A DNA stretch of 64,000 bases from Galliscardovia ingluviei. GTDB lineage: Bacteria > Actinomycetota > Actinomycetes > Actinomycetales > Bifidobacteriaceae. The notes below the pieces were generated by a model. The model was not told the DNA's origin and did no database searches. It saw nothing but the letters and a program-made list of their open reading frames with translations. Shown one piece after another: positions 49,931 to 58,291 of this stretch. The stretch spans positions 278,472 to 342,471 of the forward strand of contig NZ_BMDH01000002.1 of NCBI RefSeq assembly GCF_014635685.1, in the 5' to 3' direction. Every line of letters begins with the position of its first letter. Position 1 is the first letter of the stretch. The translations under genes and the position numbers were made by a program.

Positions 49931-50050
49931 CAGCGCTAATGCAATGAGTGTGACCTCAAGGCGCACAATGCAAAGACGCACAATGCGAAGGTGTACAACA
50001 GTACATCGAGCATTGAGCAACGCCGAGGACGCTCCATTGCATTAGTGCTG
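49931..50050 (-). promoter_or_regulatory. Intercistronic inverted repeat spanning the araD stop
   Basis: CAGCGCTAATGCAATGAG (49931-49948) and CTCCATTGCATTAGTGCTG (50032-50050) are inverted repeats over ~18 bp with one mismatch and one bulge, enclosing ~83 bp. The araD TAA stop lies inside the 5' arm of the mRNA hairpin. The loop also holds ACGCACAATGC-type short repeats and TGTAC/GTACA (49992-50005). It may protect or separate the araBD and araA messages. Confidence 0.6.
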
Positions 50051-50734
50051 CCCGTACACGTTCTGGTAGCGGTCGTTCAACTTATCAATATCTTCCTGAG
50101 GAATTGGGATGATATCGCCGAGCTGACGAGCTGCCCACATGGTGTGCGCGACTTCTTCGGTCATTGCAGCGGCTTTTACAGCGCCTTCAGCATCTTTACC
50201 GATGGTGAATGGACCGTGGTTTTGCATAAGCACTGCTGGAGACTTTGGATACTTCTTGAGGGTTTCGACTACGCCTTCACCGATGGCTTCAGAACCAATG
50301 AGACGGAATGGACCGACTGGCACTTCGCCGCCGAATTCATCGCCCATCATGGTCAGCCCGCATGGAATATTCTGTCCTGTTGCAGCCCATGCTGTAGCGT
50401 AGGTGGAGTGCGTGTGTACTACGCCGTAGACGTCTGGCATATGGCGGTAAATGTAGGCGTGTGACGCTGTGTCGGAGGATGGCGCTTCGGAGCCATCGAC
50501 CACATTGCCATCCAAATCGCAAACCACCATTGAGCTTGGTGTCAAATACTCGTAGCGCAAGCCGGATGGCTTAATCACGAATAAATCAGCGGTTTTTAAG
50601 CGCTGGGACACGTTTCCAGCTGTCCAAACCACAAGATTCCATTTGATGAGCTGATCATGCAGGCTTGCCACAATTTCACGAACTTGCTTAACTTCTGCAC
50701 GTGTTGCTTCACTGTAATCTGCAAGTGTTGCCAT
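50042..50734 (-). CDS. araD: L-ribulose-5-phosphate 4-epimerase
   Basis: 230 residues from ATG 50734 (MATLADYSEATRAEVKQVRE), with AAAGGA five bases upstream. Class II aldolase fold: zinc ligands in VVHTHSTYATAWA, the motif LWTAGNVSQR-like VVWTAGNVSQRLKTADLFVI binding the phosphate, and LMQNHGPFTIG. It makes D-xylulose 5-phosphate, which bifidobacteria feed into the phosphoketolase pathway (established for the family). It lies between araB and araA. Confidence 0.96.
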   Translation of the reverse strand: MATLADYSEATRAEVKQVREIVASLHDQLIKWNLVVWTAGNVSQRLKTADLFVIKPSGLRYEYLTPSSMVVCDLDGNVVDGSEAPSSDTASHAYIYRHMPDVYGVVHTHSTYATAWAATGQNIPCGLTMMGDEFGGEVPVGPFRLIGSEAIGEGVVETLKKYPKSPAVLMQNHGPFTIGKDAEGAVKAAAMTEEVAHTMWAARQLGDIIPIPQEDIDKLNDRYQNVYGQH

Positions 50735-50880
50735 AGTATTCCTTTCTTCACTACGCATTTGCTTAAGCTATGTACTTAAAGCGTTCACTTAAGGTGATGT
50801 ATTGAATTATAAATTTTGTAGTATTTGCAATATTTAAGCGCTATACCGTAACCGCGTTGTGTGGGCGCCGTATAGGTAGG

Positions 50881-52530
50881 TTATTGCAAATCAATTGACT
50901 CAATTGCAGCATGCTCCATTGCCAACCCCTTGCGGAACTTAGCAAAGAATGTTTCAAAACCAACTACGTCTGCAGGATCTGGCTCCTCAGTAACCGATAC
51001 AGCATCATGGAATACGCGCTCATCAAGATAATCTGCAAGTGGCTGATCAGCATGCCACAGGTAACCACCAAGCACTGCCATACCCCAAGCGCCACCTTCT
51101 GCAGCAGTTGCCATTACTTTGATTGGGGTATCAAATGCTGCCGCGAGAATCTTTTGCGCAACCTTTGGCGTGGTAAAAATGCCACCATGACCAACCAAGG
51201 AATCCACAGGTACATGCTCATCCTTAGTCATCACGTCCATGCCGATTTTGACCGGCGAGAATGCGCCAAAAAGCTGGGCGCGCATAAAGTTACCAAGGCT
51301 CATGCGAGCTTCTGGAGCGCGGGCAAATAGTGGACGTCCCTCTTCAAGACCAGCGAGAAACTCACCAGTGCGGAATGGGTAGTTGAGCAAACCGCCGCAA
51401 TCAGCATCCGTATCATCTGCAATTGCTGAGCGGAACAGGGTGCCATACAGTGTTGCAGGATCAACACTATTGCCAGTCGCTGCCGCAAACTGTCCGAAGA
51501 GATTTACCCAAGCATTCAAATCAGACGTGAAGTTATTCGCATGGCTCATACCTGCCAAGTACCCGTCTGGTGTAGCAACAATATCTACCTCGGGGTGCAG
51601 GGCTTGCAAACGATGCTCAAGAACAACCGTTGCAAAAATAGAAGTACCAGCTGAAACATTACCAGTACGCACGCGTACAGAATTTGTAGCAATCATGCCA
51701 GTGCCAGCGTCGCCTTCTGGAGGGGCTAGCGTGATGCCATCTTGCAAAGTACCGCTCGGGTCAAGCAATGCCGCGCCTTCTTGAGTTAGTGTACCTGCAG
51801 GAACACCGGCAACTAATGGTTCTGGCAGCAGGTCTTCCACGCGCCAAGGCTGCTGTTCGATCTCAGGAAGTTCGTTAAATTGGCGAATAAATGCACGATC
51901 GTACTCGTGGCTTTTCGGATCAATTGGAAACATACCGGATGCGTCGCCGATACCGAGCACCTTGCGTCCGGTGAGCTTCCAATGCACGTAACCGGAGAGT
52001 GTAGTAATGTAGTCGATTTTTCCTACATGCTCCTCGTTGTTCAGCACCGCCTGATAGAGGTGAGCAATACTCCAACGCTCTGGAATATTAAACTGAAAGA
52101 GCTCAGAAAGGCGCTCATGTGCCTGATGAGTGCTGGTGTTTTGCCATGTGCGGAATGGTACCAGCAAGTTGCCCGCTTCATCAAAAGCGAGATAGCCATG
52201 CATCATTGCGGAGAAGCCAATATGTCCGATTCTGGTGAGTTTTTCACCATATGCCTGCTCAACATCGTGTGCCATCTCAGCATAGGCTGTTTGCAAACCT
52301 TTCCAGATTTCTTCATCGGTGTAGCTCCACAAGCCATCCTCTAAGTGGCTTGCCCAGCTGTAATCTCCGGAAGCAATGGTGCGGTAGGTGTCATCGATAA
52401 GCACGGCTTTGATTCTGGTGGAACCGAACTCGATACCGAGTGATGTTTTTCCTGCGCGAATTTTCTCAGCAATGTCGCTTACTGTTGCAATGTCAGTGGT
52501 CGCTTGTGCAGCGTCTGCAGCTTTGCTCAT
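50881..52530 (-). CDS. araB: Ribulokinase (FGGY family)
   Basis: 549 residues from ATG 52530, chosen because AGGGAG lies five bases upstream; a GTG two codons earlier is possible. FGGY kinase fold: GIEFGSTRIKAVLIDD at the N-terminus binds the phosphate, AGTSIFATVVL and DSLVGHGGIFTTPKVAQKIL are in the C-terminal ATP domain. Position beside araD and araA makes L-ribulose the likely substrate. Candidate LacI-type operators lie 70-100 bp upstream (52601-52632). Confidence 0.92.
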   Translation of the reverse strand: MSKAADAAQATTDIATVSDIAEKIRAGKTSLGIEFGSTRIKAVLIDDTYRTIASGDYSWASHLEDGLWSYTDEEIWKGLQTAYAEMAHDVEQAYGEKLTRIGHIGFSAMMHGYLAFDEAGNLLVPFRTWQNTSTHQAHERLSELFQFNIPERWSIAHLYQAVLNNEEHVGKIDYITTLSGYVHWKLTGRKVLGIGDASGMFPIDPKSHEYDRAFIRQFNELPEIEQQPWRVEDLLPEPLVAGVPAGTLTQEGAALLDPSGTLQDGITLAPPEGDAGTGMIATNSVRVRTGNVSAGTSIFATVVLEHRLQALHPEVDIVATPDGYLAGMSHANNFTSDLNAWVNLFGQFAAATGNSVDPATLYGTLFRSAIADDTDADCGGLLNYPFRTGEFLAGLEEGRPLFARAPEARMSLGNFMRAQLFGAFSPVKIGMDVMTKDEHVPVDSLVGHGGIFTTPKVAQKILAAAFDTPIKVMATAAEGGAWGMAVLGGYLWHADQPLADYLDERVFHDAVSVTEEPDPADVVGFETFFAKFRKGLAMEHAAIESIDLQ

Positions 52531-52600
52531 GTGCACTCCCTAGTTCTCGTTGCTTGCATGGTTACCCGCCAAACCGGCACTACGTTGTGCAGACCGGTAA

Positions 52601-52632
52601 TGTTTGCAAACACTTGTGTGTGAACGCTCACA
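52601..52632. promoter_or_regulatory. Candidate LacI-family operators upstream of araB
   Basis: TGTTTGCAAACA (52601-52612) is a perfect palindrome with a central GC step, and TGTGAACGCTCACA (52619-52632) is a near-perfect one with central CG. Both types resemble LacI-family sites. They lie 72-102 bp upstream of araB and within reach of the neighbouring LacI-type regulator. TTTTGCAAACTG near 52667 may be a third, weaker site. Confidence 0.6.
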
Positions 52633-52703
52633 TTCTGTGTGTTAGTGTACTCCATGCGAAGTATATTTTGCAAACTGTTTCCGTTGTGTCGCATGGCTCA
52701 CTT

Positions 52704-52843
52704 GCGCCGTGTAGTCACATCCGGTGGCATATATTCACATCGAACGTCGTGAAATCATAACCAGTGCCATGCAGCCACGGTCTGCGCCATGCAATCACAA
52801 CCAACGCCATACGATTACATCCAATCTCATGCAATCACAACCA
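52704..52843. repeat. 20-bp-period degenerate tandem repeat, seven units
   Basis: Seven units of exactly 20 bp starting at 52704, 52724, 52744, 52764, 52784, 52804 and 52824, approximate consensus RCGCCATGCAATCACAACCA. Units differ at several positions, so the array is old or relaxed. It runs directly into the first inverted-repeat element. Confidence 0.85.
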
Positions 52844-52848
52844 ACGCT

Positions 52849-52962
52849 GAGTTGTGAAGTGATTTACCCATCACTTATTCACCCTTAAATCACAAATCCG
52901 CATAACTCCAACAAACGCAATCAGAGCACGCACGACTCTCTTCTCTCAATCACTTCACAACT
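52849..52962. repeat. 115-bp inverted-repeat element, copy 1
   Basis: GAGTTGTGAAGTGATT (52849-52864) at the left end and AATCACTTCACAACT (52948-52962) inverted at the right end. The interior is pyrimidine- and A-rich and contains AAATCACAAATCC at offset 38. Length 114 bp. Confidence 0.85.
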
Positions 52963-53022
52963 AGACCTACACAGGACATACCAATCAGATTCAATATTCC
53001 TCACAACAGAACTATCACTATC

Positions 53023-53137
53023 GAGTTGTGAAGTGATTGATATGCATACTCCCTCAGATCTAAACCACAAACCTAAGGTTTCCAAGCATCACCATATTCC
53101 ACTACACCCTTCACCACCATCAATCACTTCACAACTC
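53023..53137. repeat. 115-bp inverted-repeat element, copy 2
   Basis: GAGTTGTGAAGTGATTGA (53023-53040) and its exact inverse TCAATCACTTCACAACTC (53120-53137). Length 115 bp. The interior contains AAACCACAAACCT at offset 39, matching copy 1 at nearly the same place, so the two elements are related but strongly diverged inside. They are separated by 60 bp. Confidence 0.87.
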
Positions 53138-53281
53138 ATGAGATGTATGACATTAACTCCAAAGAACGCACCTCACCCATCCATGTAGTCGATGCGAAGG
53201 ACTGTTGATTAGCAGTTTTCTGGTTTGTGCCGCTATTATGAGGATTCTGCCAGCTCAACAGTTTCAGCATGTGTTACTGAA

Positions 53282-53401
53282 ACTAGTTACTCGTCTCAAA
53301 TAGCAGTTTCAGACACCGAAAATGTATTAACAGAACTAGCTACCGGTCCGAACAAACAATTGAACCGCCCGTGGCACATTACTAAGACCTGCTACTGGTC
53401 T
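53282..53401. repeat. Palindromic-unit array C (three units, 53 and 52 bp apart)
   Basis: ACTAGTTACTCGTCT (53282), ACTAGCTACCGGTCC (53335) and ACCTGCTACTGGTCT (53387) align with 53- and 52-bp steps. The first also carries CAAATAGCAGTTTC, which resembles the AATAGCAG palindrome of array B. Same core and spacing as array D (7052-7120). Confidence 0.6.
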
Positions 53402-53741
53402 AAAGCATGCAACACGCAACACGTCACAAGTCTCCACCAGCCGCACCAAAGCCAGATTAACGATTTTGCGACTAGGCACACTCTTAGCCAGCATCAAATC
53501 CCCAAAAGACCAATAAGCAGTGATTAGCAGTTTAGTAGCTAGGCACATGAACAGTCCATACATCGTTGACCTACAAAAGCTTAAGCCCGCATATCCCGTG
53601 ACCAAGCACACTCTTAGCCAGCAAACTACGCCAATACAAGTGCGCAACACAAACGCTCAGCACACAAACTATGCCAGCTCATAAACCTTAGGGCATAAAT
53701 CTCTAAAATCTCTGACCAATAACCCCATGGTCAGCAAACCC

Positions 53742-55208
53742 TTAGCCTACAAACGATGCAGGGGCGGTAGTGGATTGACGAATCACGAGCGGCGCGTCAA
53801 AGAGGCGAATACTTCTACCGCTAGTATTTGCATTGTCAGTATTTGCATCAAGAGCACTCATCTCACCAGCGTCTACATCGCCAGCGTTTGCATCATCAGC
53901 ATTCGTATTACTGGAACTCGCTCCACCCTCGCCTAACATGTGCAACAGTGTTGCCATTGCCTCGACACCAAGCTTCGAGAAATTCGGTCGAATCGTGGTC
54001 AGCGGCGGAATCGCATTATCCGCAACCGGCATATCATCAAAGCCCACAACGCTCACGTCTTCCGGCACACGAATCCCATGTTCATACAGCGCTCTACGTA
54101 TACCGAAAGCCTGCAAATCATTCGCTGCAACAATAGCCGTAGCCCAAAGAGGAGGTTCCTTCGCCTCCACTGATTCCACACCCACTACCGATTGTTCCGA
54201 CTGCCACTCTGCTCGGCGCTCCATCGATCGTGAATCTTGCATAAAAGGCTTATCCGTTTCACCATGATCTGCCGCACCGACACTATGACTTGCTACATCG
54301 GCACCATGATCAGCACTACCTGCGTTGCCAGCACTACTTGCATTGCCAAAGGTTCCTGCGTTACCAGCAATACCCGCATAATCCGCATAACCAGCTCCAA
54401 CCGCATGATGAGTACAGCTTGTTTGCCACATTTGAATATACAAATTCATGGCCTCATAAGCACTCTGGGCAGACCAGTCATCTACTTCAATAATTTGCGT
54501 CTGCAATGGCGCATCCGTAGATAATGATGCGCGAATAGCGTCAAGCCAGGCACTTTTACGTGTTGCCGCATCACGCCACTCTTGCGGACCAGCCATGTAG
54601 AGCAAACGTCGATGTCCTAACTGGCTTAAATGCGCAACTATTTGTTCCATAGCATTCTGCTGATCAATACCCAGGATCGCGATTTGCGAAGTAGGAGTGT
54701 CAGCTGACAGTTCCTCAAGCCATGGCTTAATATCCACATTTCCCTTTGCACTGGTAAGAATAACGCGCGGCACATCTACTTTTACTTGCAACGCAGCCAG
54801 CAGCATAGCATCCGTTGGCGCAACAAACACGAAAGCATCTGCCCCATGATCAATTGACGAGTGCGCCACTTGCGTAAAGTCCCGTTCAGTATATTCAGCT
54901 TCATTCATAATGGAGATCGAGACGTGCAGACCGTGCTTGCGAGCAGTTGATTCTACTGATGCAATCGTTGACAATGGTCCGTAATAACTAATTCCGCCTG
55001 CGATAAGAGCGATAGTACGGCTTTTGCGCGTCGCAAGGGCACGCGCTGCCCCACTCGGTCGGTACCCAAGTTCATCAATAACCTGCAATACTCGCGCTCG
55101 CGTTTGCTCGGAAACATTGGGAGATTGGTTAATTACTCTTGAGACAGTTTGATGTGAGACCCCTGCTGCCTGCGCCACTTGAAAAATTGATACTCGCTTT
55201 GTTGGCAT
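53742..55208 (-). CDS. LacI family regulator, probably of arabinose use
   Basis: 488 residues, ~150 longer than typical LacI proteins. The DNA-binding domain is clear: SIFQVAQAAGVSHQTVSRVI, then LQVIDELGYRPSGAARALAT (hinge helix). The periplasmic-binding-like ligand domain is recognisable (LIAGGISYYGPLSTI, GHRRLLYMAGP, VVGFDDMPVADNAIPPLTTI). Two insertions break it: ~265-353, Ala/Gly/Asn-rich (AGIAGNAGTFGNASSAGNAG), and ~429-464, Asn/Asp/Ala-rich (NTNADDANAGDVDAGEMSAL). Both would sit on surface loops if the fold is kept. AGAGGGGA precedes ATG 55208. Position next to araB-D-A suggests it represses them (bifidobacterial AraQ-type regulators are LacI proteins); the effector is not visible. Confidence 0.88.
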   Translation of the reverse strand: MPTKRVSIFQVAQAAGVSHQTVSRVINQSPNVSEQTRARVLQVIDELGYRPSGAARALATRKSRTIALIAGGISYYGPLSTIASVESTARKHGLHVSISIMNEAEYTERDFTQVAHSSIDHGADAFVFVAPTDAMLLAALQVKVDVPRVILTSAKGNVDIKPWLEELSADTPTSQIAILGIDQQNAMEQIVAHLSQLGHRRLLYMAGPQEWRDAATRKSAWLDAIRASLSTDAPLQTQIIEVDDWSAQSAYEAMNLYIQMWQTSCTHHAVGAGYADYAGIAGNAGTFGNASSAGNAGSADHGADVASHSVGAADHGETDKPFMQDSRSMERRAEWQSEQSVVGVESVEAKEPPLWATAIVAANDLQAFGIRRALYEHGIRVPEDVSVVGFDDMPVADNAIPPLTTIRPNFSKLGVEAMATLLHMLGEGGASSSNTNADDANAGDVDAGEMSALDANTDNANTSGRSIRLFDAPLVIRQSTTAPASFVG

Positions 55209-55941
55209 GTTGTCCCCTCTTCAATCAACTGCTTGCACTCAGTGCTATTTGCAACAGCATCTAGTTATCTCAGCTTGTGCAAGGTACTACTGCACTCTCA
55301 TAGGTGCTGTGCTCTCGCAAAGCAATGCGTCTCAGTTCAGCTAGGTACTACTTTTCAGCTTAACAGTGCATTTAGCTGGGCTCAGCATCTCAACTAAGCC
55401 ATACACACTCACCACGCACTGTATTCTCGCTACGCACCGCACTTGCTCAAGATGTTCTGCCGCGAACCAGGTACTGTATGCTTACAAAGTACTGCACCTT
55501 TGCTTGACGCTGCATCACATTGCTGTTACGCAAACACTACTTATAATACACATGGTAGCGCTCACATAGACTATATAACGCATTTCTTCATAGTAGTTGG
55601 CATTTTCTATCTTCACACGCTCACACGCCACAGCCTCTTCGCCACTCACTCGCGGCGATCTCCTCCCTATACTTCTGTCCAAATATTGCCAACATGTTGT
55701 CTGGCTGACTTGGTTTCGCGCTAGAGTACGTAACAGCGTTCAGTAGTCGCGCGCATTGCGCATGTCATACGTGTCGCATGTATTGCGTGTGCCGCAAGTA
55801 TCGCGAGAATTGCAGGTATTGCACATATTGCAAACCATGCTCCTACTGAAATGCTATAACCAAAAATGCTTTAACCAAAACTAAAGCCGCAACCAAAGTT
55901 ACAGCAAGAATGAAAAGCTGGAGAGAAAGGAAGGCGTCTCA
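55209..55941. other. Intergenic region between the LacI-type regulator and the AEC transporter
   Basis: 732 bp without a credible gene. Between 55740 and 55835 it is a degenerate repeat built on GTATTGC / CGCATGT steps. An extended -10-like TGCTATAAC lies at 55852-55860, about 80 bp before the AEC gene, but no convincing -35 accompanies it. Confidence 0.6.
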
Positions 55942-56886
55942 ATGCCAGGACTTATCAGCGCAATGCAAGGCTTTGTGGTCATTGGTATTGTGATTGCCAC
56001 CGGATACGTCACAGCGCGTTTGCAAATCGGCGGTAAAGACGCACAGATGGTGCTCAACCGCGTGAGTTTTTTCATTTCTAGCCCCTGCCTGATGTTTGCA
56101 ATCCTTTCCAAAGAGCCTATTTTTGAGATTTTTCATTCGTCAATTATTGTGGCATTTGGTTCAGCTATGCTGGCAGGTCTGGTGTTCTTGCTGTGCAATC
56201 GTTTGTGGTTCCATTTGCCGGCAGCAGATGCAACTATTGGAGCGCTCAATTCTCTATATTTGAATTCTAATAATATTGGCTTGCCGGTTGCCACATACAT
56301 TTTGGGCAATCCTGCTTTGGTTGCGCCTATTCTGGTGATGCAGCAAGCTGTGTTTACGCCAATTGGCTTGACTATTTTGGACATCACCACTACTGGTAAA
56401 GTCACAGCAAAGCGTATTCTTGCGCAACCTTTGCATCAGCCGCTACTTATTGGCTCACTCGGCGGTATTGCAGTTTCTGCGTTAAGTGCGCATTTGGGTT
56501 GGTATGTGATTCCAAATTATATTTTTGACCCGATCAATATGATTGGCGAGTCTGCGGTTCCTATGATTTTGATGGCTTTTGGCATGTCGCTGCATAATTC
56601 TAAGCCGCTGAAAAAGACACAGCATCGCGGTGCAATCGTTACCGTTGCTGTGATTAAGAATATTATTATGCCACTGTTAGCGTTTACATTAGCATACTGG
56701 GGATTGGGCTTCCGCGGCGCAACACTGTATGCTTGTGTGGTACTTGCAGCGCTTCCAACTGGACAAAATGTGTATAATTATGCGGCTCGCTACAATGTTG
56801 GTATGAGTTTTGCCCGCGATGGCATTTTGCTCAGTACCATGACTTCGCCGATTTTCATTGCGATTATTGCTGCACTATTGAGTTAA
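55942..56886 (+). CDS. AEC family transporter (auxin efflux carrier-like)
   Basis: 314 residues, ten predicted helices in two halves: FVVIGIVIATGYVTARLQIG, IIVAFGSAMLAGLVFLLCN, LNSLYLNSNNIGLPVATYIL (the conserved N-x-x-x-N-G-x-P cross-over motif of the family), VPMILMAFGMSLHN, NIIMPLLAFTLAYWGL and VLAALPTGQNVYNYAARY. In bacteria this family moves malate and other organic acids; the substrate here is not known. A strong Shine-Dalgarno (GGAGAGAAAGGAAGG) precedes ATG 55942. Monocistronic. Confidence 0.88.
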   Translation: MPGLISAMQGFVVIGIVIATGYVTARLQIGGKDAQMVLNRVSFFISSPCLMFAILSKEPIFEIFHSSIIVAFGSAMLAGLVFLLCNRLWFHLPAADATIGALNSLYLNSNNIGLPVATYILGNPALVAPILVMQQAVFTPIGLTILDITTTGKVTAKRILAQPLHQPLLIGSLGGIAVSALSAHLGWYVIPNYIFDPINMIGESAVPMILMAFGMSLHNSKPLKKTQHRGAIVTVAVIKNIIMPLLAFTLAYWGLGFRGATLYACVVLAALPTGQNVYNYAARYNVGMSFARDGILLSTMTSPIFIAIIAALLS

Positions 56887-56961
56887 CGAACTATTACTAC
56901 ATTACTGCGCTAACTGCTTACACTAGCACTGCTCATGCTACCTGCGAAACACTACTTAACA

Positions 56962-58290
56962 CTACTGGATAGCATGGCTGAGCTGCTGCAAACGTTGCTC
57001 AAACGATGGCCAGTCAGTTTTCATTGCCTTCAGCAGTGGCAGCTGCCCAACTTTATCAATTGGTACCCAAGCAATTTCAAGGCTTTCATCGTCATTAGCA
57101 CGCGCTTGAACCGTATGCCCCGGCTTTTCAAAAGCAAATACGGTAGTGTATCCCCACGGACCGTGATCCTCCAGATAAGTGCCTACCACCATAATATCTT
57201 CTGGGTGAATATTGGCTTCTTCTTGGCTTTCGCGTAACGCACCCTCTAAGGTGTTCTCACCGTCAGCTGTTGCACCACCTGGAATACCCCATGTGCCACC
57301 CTCTGCACTCCACAAAGCTCGGTGTTGCATTAGCACATCAGTTACATTGCCAGTTTCTGGATCGCGGCGAGCCAGTAGCACTCCGGAAGCGCCGTTTAAT
57401 CCCCAATGTTGTTTGCCGCATGTACAGTCAATAAACCCATCTCCTGGCTGATTAACATTATCTTGCGGCGCCTTAGGATCGGCGGGACTTGTTTTTTTCG
57501 CTCCCTGCTGCTCAGCCCTATCAATATTCCACAAGTCAGTCCATGTAATATCAAGCTCTTCTACCAACTGACGAGTAAGTGGCAAGCTCAGACCAATAAT
57601 GCCACTTGGGTCTCCTACAATCTGATCAATGAATGCGCCACCAAAACCATCTAAAGTAAAAGATCCAGCGACTTCCAGCGGTTCTCCGGTGGCAATATAG
57701 CGCTCGATATCTTCTTCGGTGTAATTGCAGAAGGTGACTTGTGCGGCGCTGGCACGACTTACCATGCGACCTGTTGCCGCATCGATAACGCAATGCCCTG
57801 TCCACAAGGTGCCAGTGCGTCCGCTCATCAACCGCAAACGTTCGCGGGCGTGCTCTACGGTGTGGGGTTTGCCATAAGCTACGCCATCAAGTTCAAACAT
57901 GGAGTCGCAGCCGATAATAATCGGTCCTACTTGAGCATCGGTCATGCCTTGCTGCTGTTCAAATACTTCTTGCAGTGGCACTACGCGGTGTACTGTGCCA
58001 AAACCATCTTCTAATGGTCGGCTAATGACTTCTTCACCGGTCGCAGTGGCTGCAGTTACTGTAATTGCCATATAGTCGCGATACACGGCCGCGGCTTTGG
58101 CACGGGCAAGAATTGGCACGCGCTCCTGACAGGTCAGTTCATCAACAGGTATTCCTCGTTGTTGCGCTGCGTGGGCAACAACGGCATCTTCATCCACATG
58201 TGATACACGGATAGTAGGGCGTATACCAGCATGAAATAGCACATCACGGCGCGCCTTTGATTGTGATGCTAGAATCACTGGAACTGACAA
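56962..58290 (-). CDS. Maf-Nudix fusion protein
   Basis: 442 residues with two domains. Residues 1-~260: Maf-type nucleotide pyrophosphatase (VILASQSKARRDVLFHAGI at the start, IIIGCDSMFELDG and GDPSGIIGLSLPLTRQLVEE, the closing Maf motifs). Residues ~285-442: a Nudix hydrolase with a zinc-ribbon-like CTCGKQHWG and the Nudix box GATADGENTLEGALRESQEE, in which the usual bulky residue after RE is Ser. It starts with TTG at 58290, supported by AAGGAGG six bases upstream, one base after the homoserine kinase stop. Expected role: hydrolysis of non-canonical nucleotides. The combination in one chain suggests two sanitising steps; the Nudix substrate is unknown. Confidence 0.9.
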   Translation of the reverse strand: MSVPVILASQSKARRDVLFHAGIRPTIRVSHVDEDAVVAHAAQQRGIPVDELTCQERVPILARAKAAAVYRDYMAITVTAATATGEEVISRPLEDGFGTVHRVVPLQEVFEQQQGMTDAQVGPIIIGCDSMFELDGVAYGKPHTVEHARERLRLMSGRTGTLWTGHCVIDAATGRMVSRASAAQVTFCNYTEEDIERYIATGEPLEVAGSFTLDGFGGAFIDQIVGDPSGIIGLSLPLTRQLVEELDITWTDLWNIDRAEQQGAKKTSPADPKAPQDNVNQPGDGFIDCTCGKQHWGLNGASGVLLARRDPETGNVTDVLMQHRALWSAEGGTWGIPGGATADGENTLEGALRESQEEANIHPEDIMVVGTYLEDHGPWGYTTVFAFEKPGHTVQARANDDESLEIAWVPIDKVGQLPLLKAMKTDWPSFEQRLQQLSHAIQ

Positions 58291-58291
58291 C

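Larger units (their letters stand above)
52537..53741. other. Repeat-rich region between araB and the LacI-type regulator
   Basis: 1.2 kb with no credible gene. In order: two operator-like dyads (52601-52632); a 20-bp-period degenerate repeat (52704-52843); two ~115-bp inverted-repeat elements (52849-53137); an array of GYTACYGGTC units (53282-53401); an 18-bp direct repeat GCACACTCTTAGCCAGCA at 53476-53493 and 53606-53623; and two copies of GATTAGCAGTTT (near 53208 and 53523). Confidence 0.75.
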
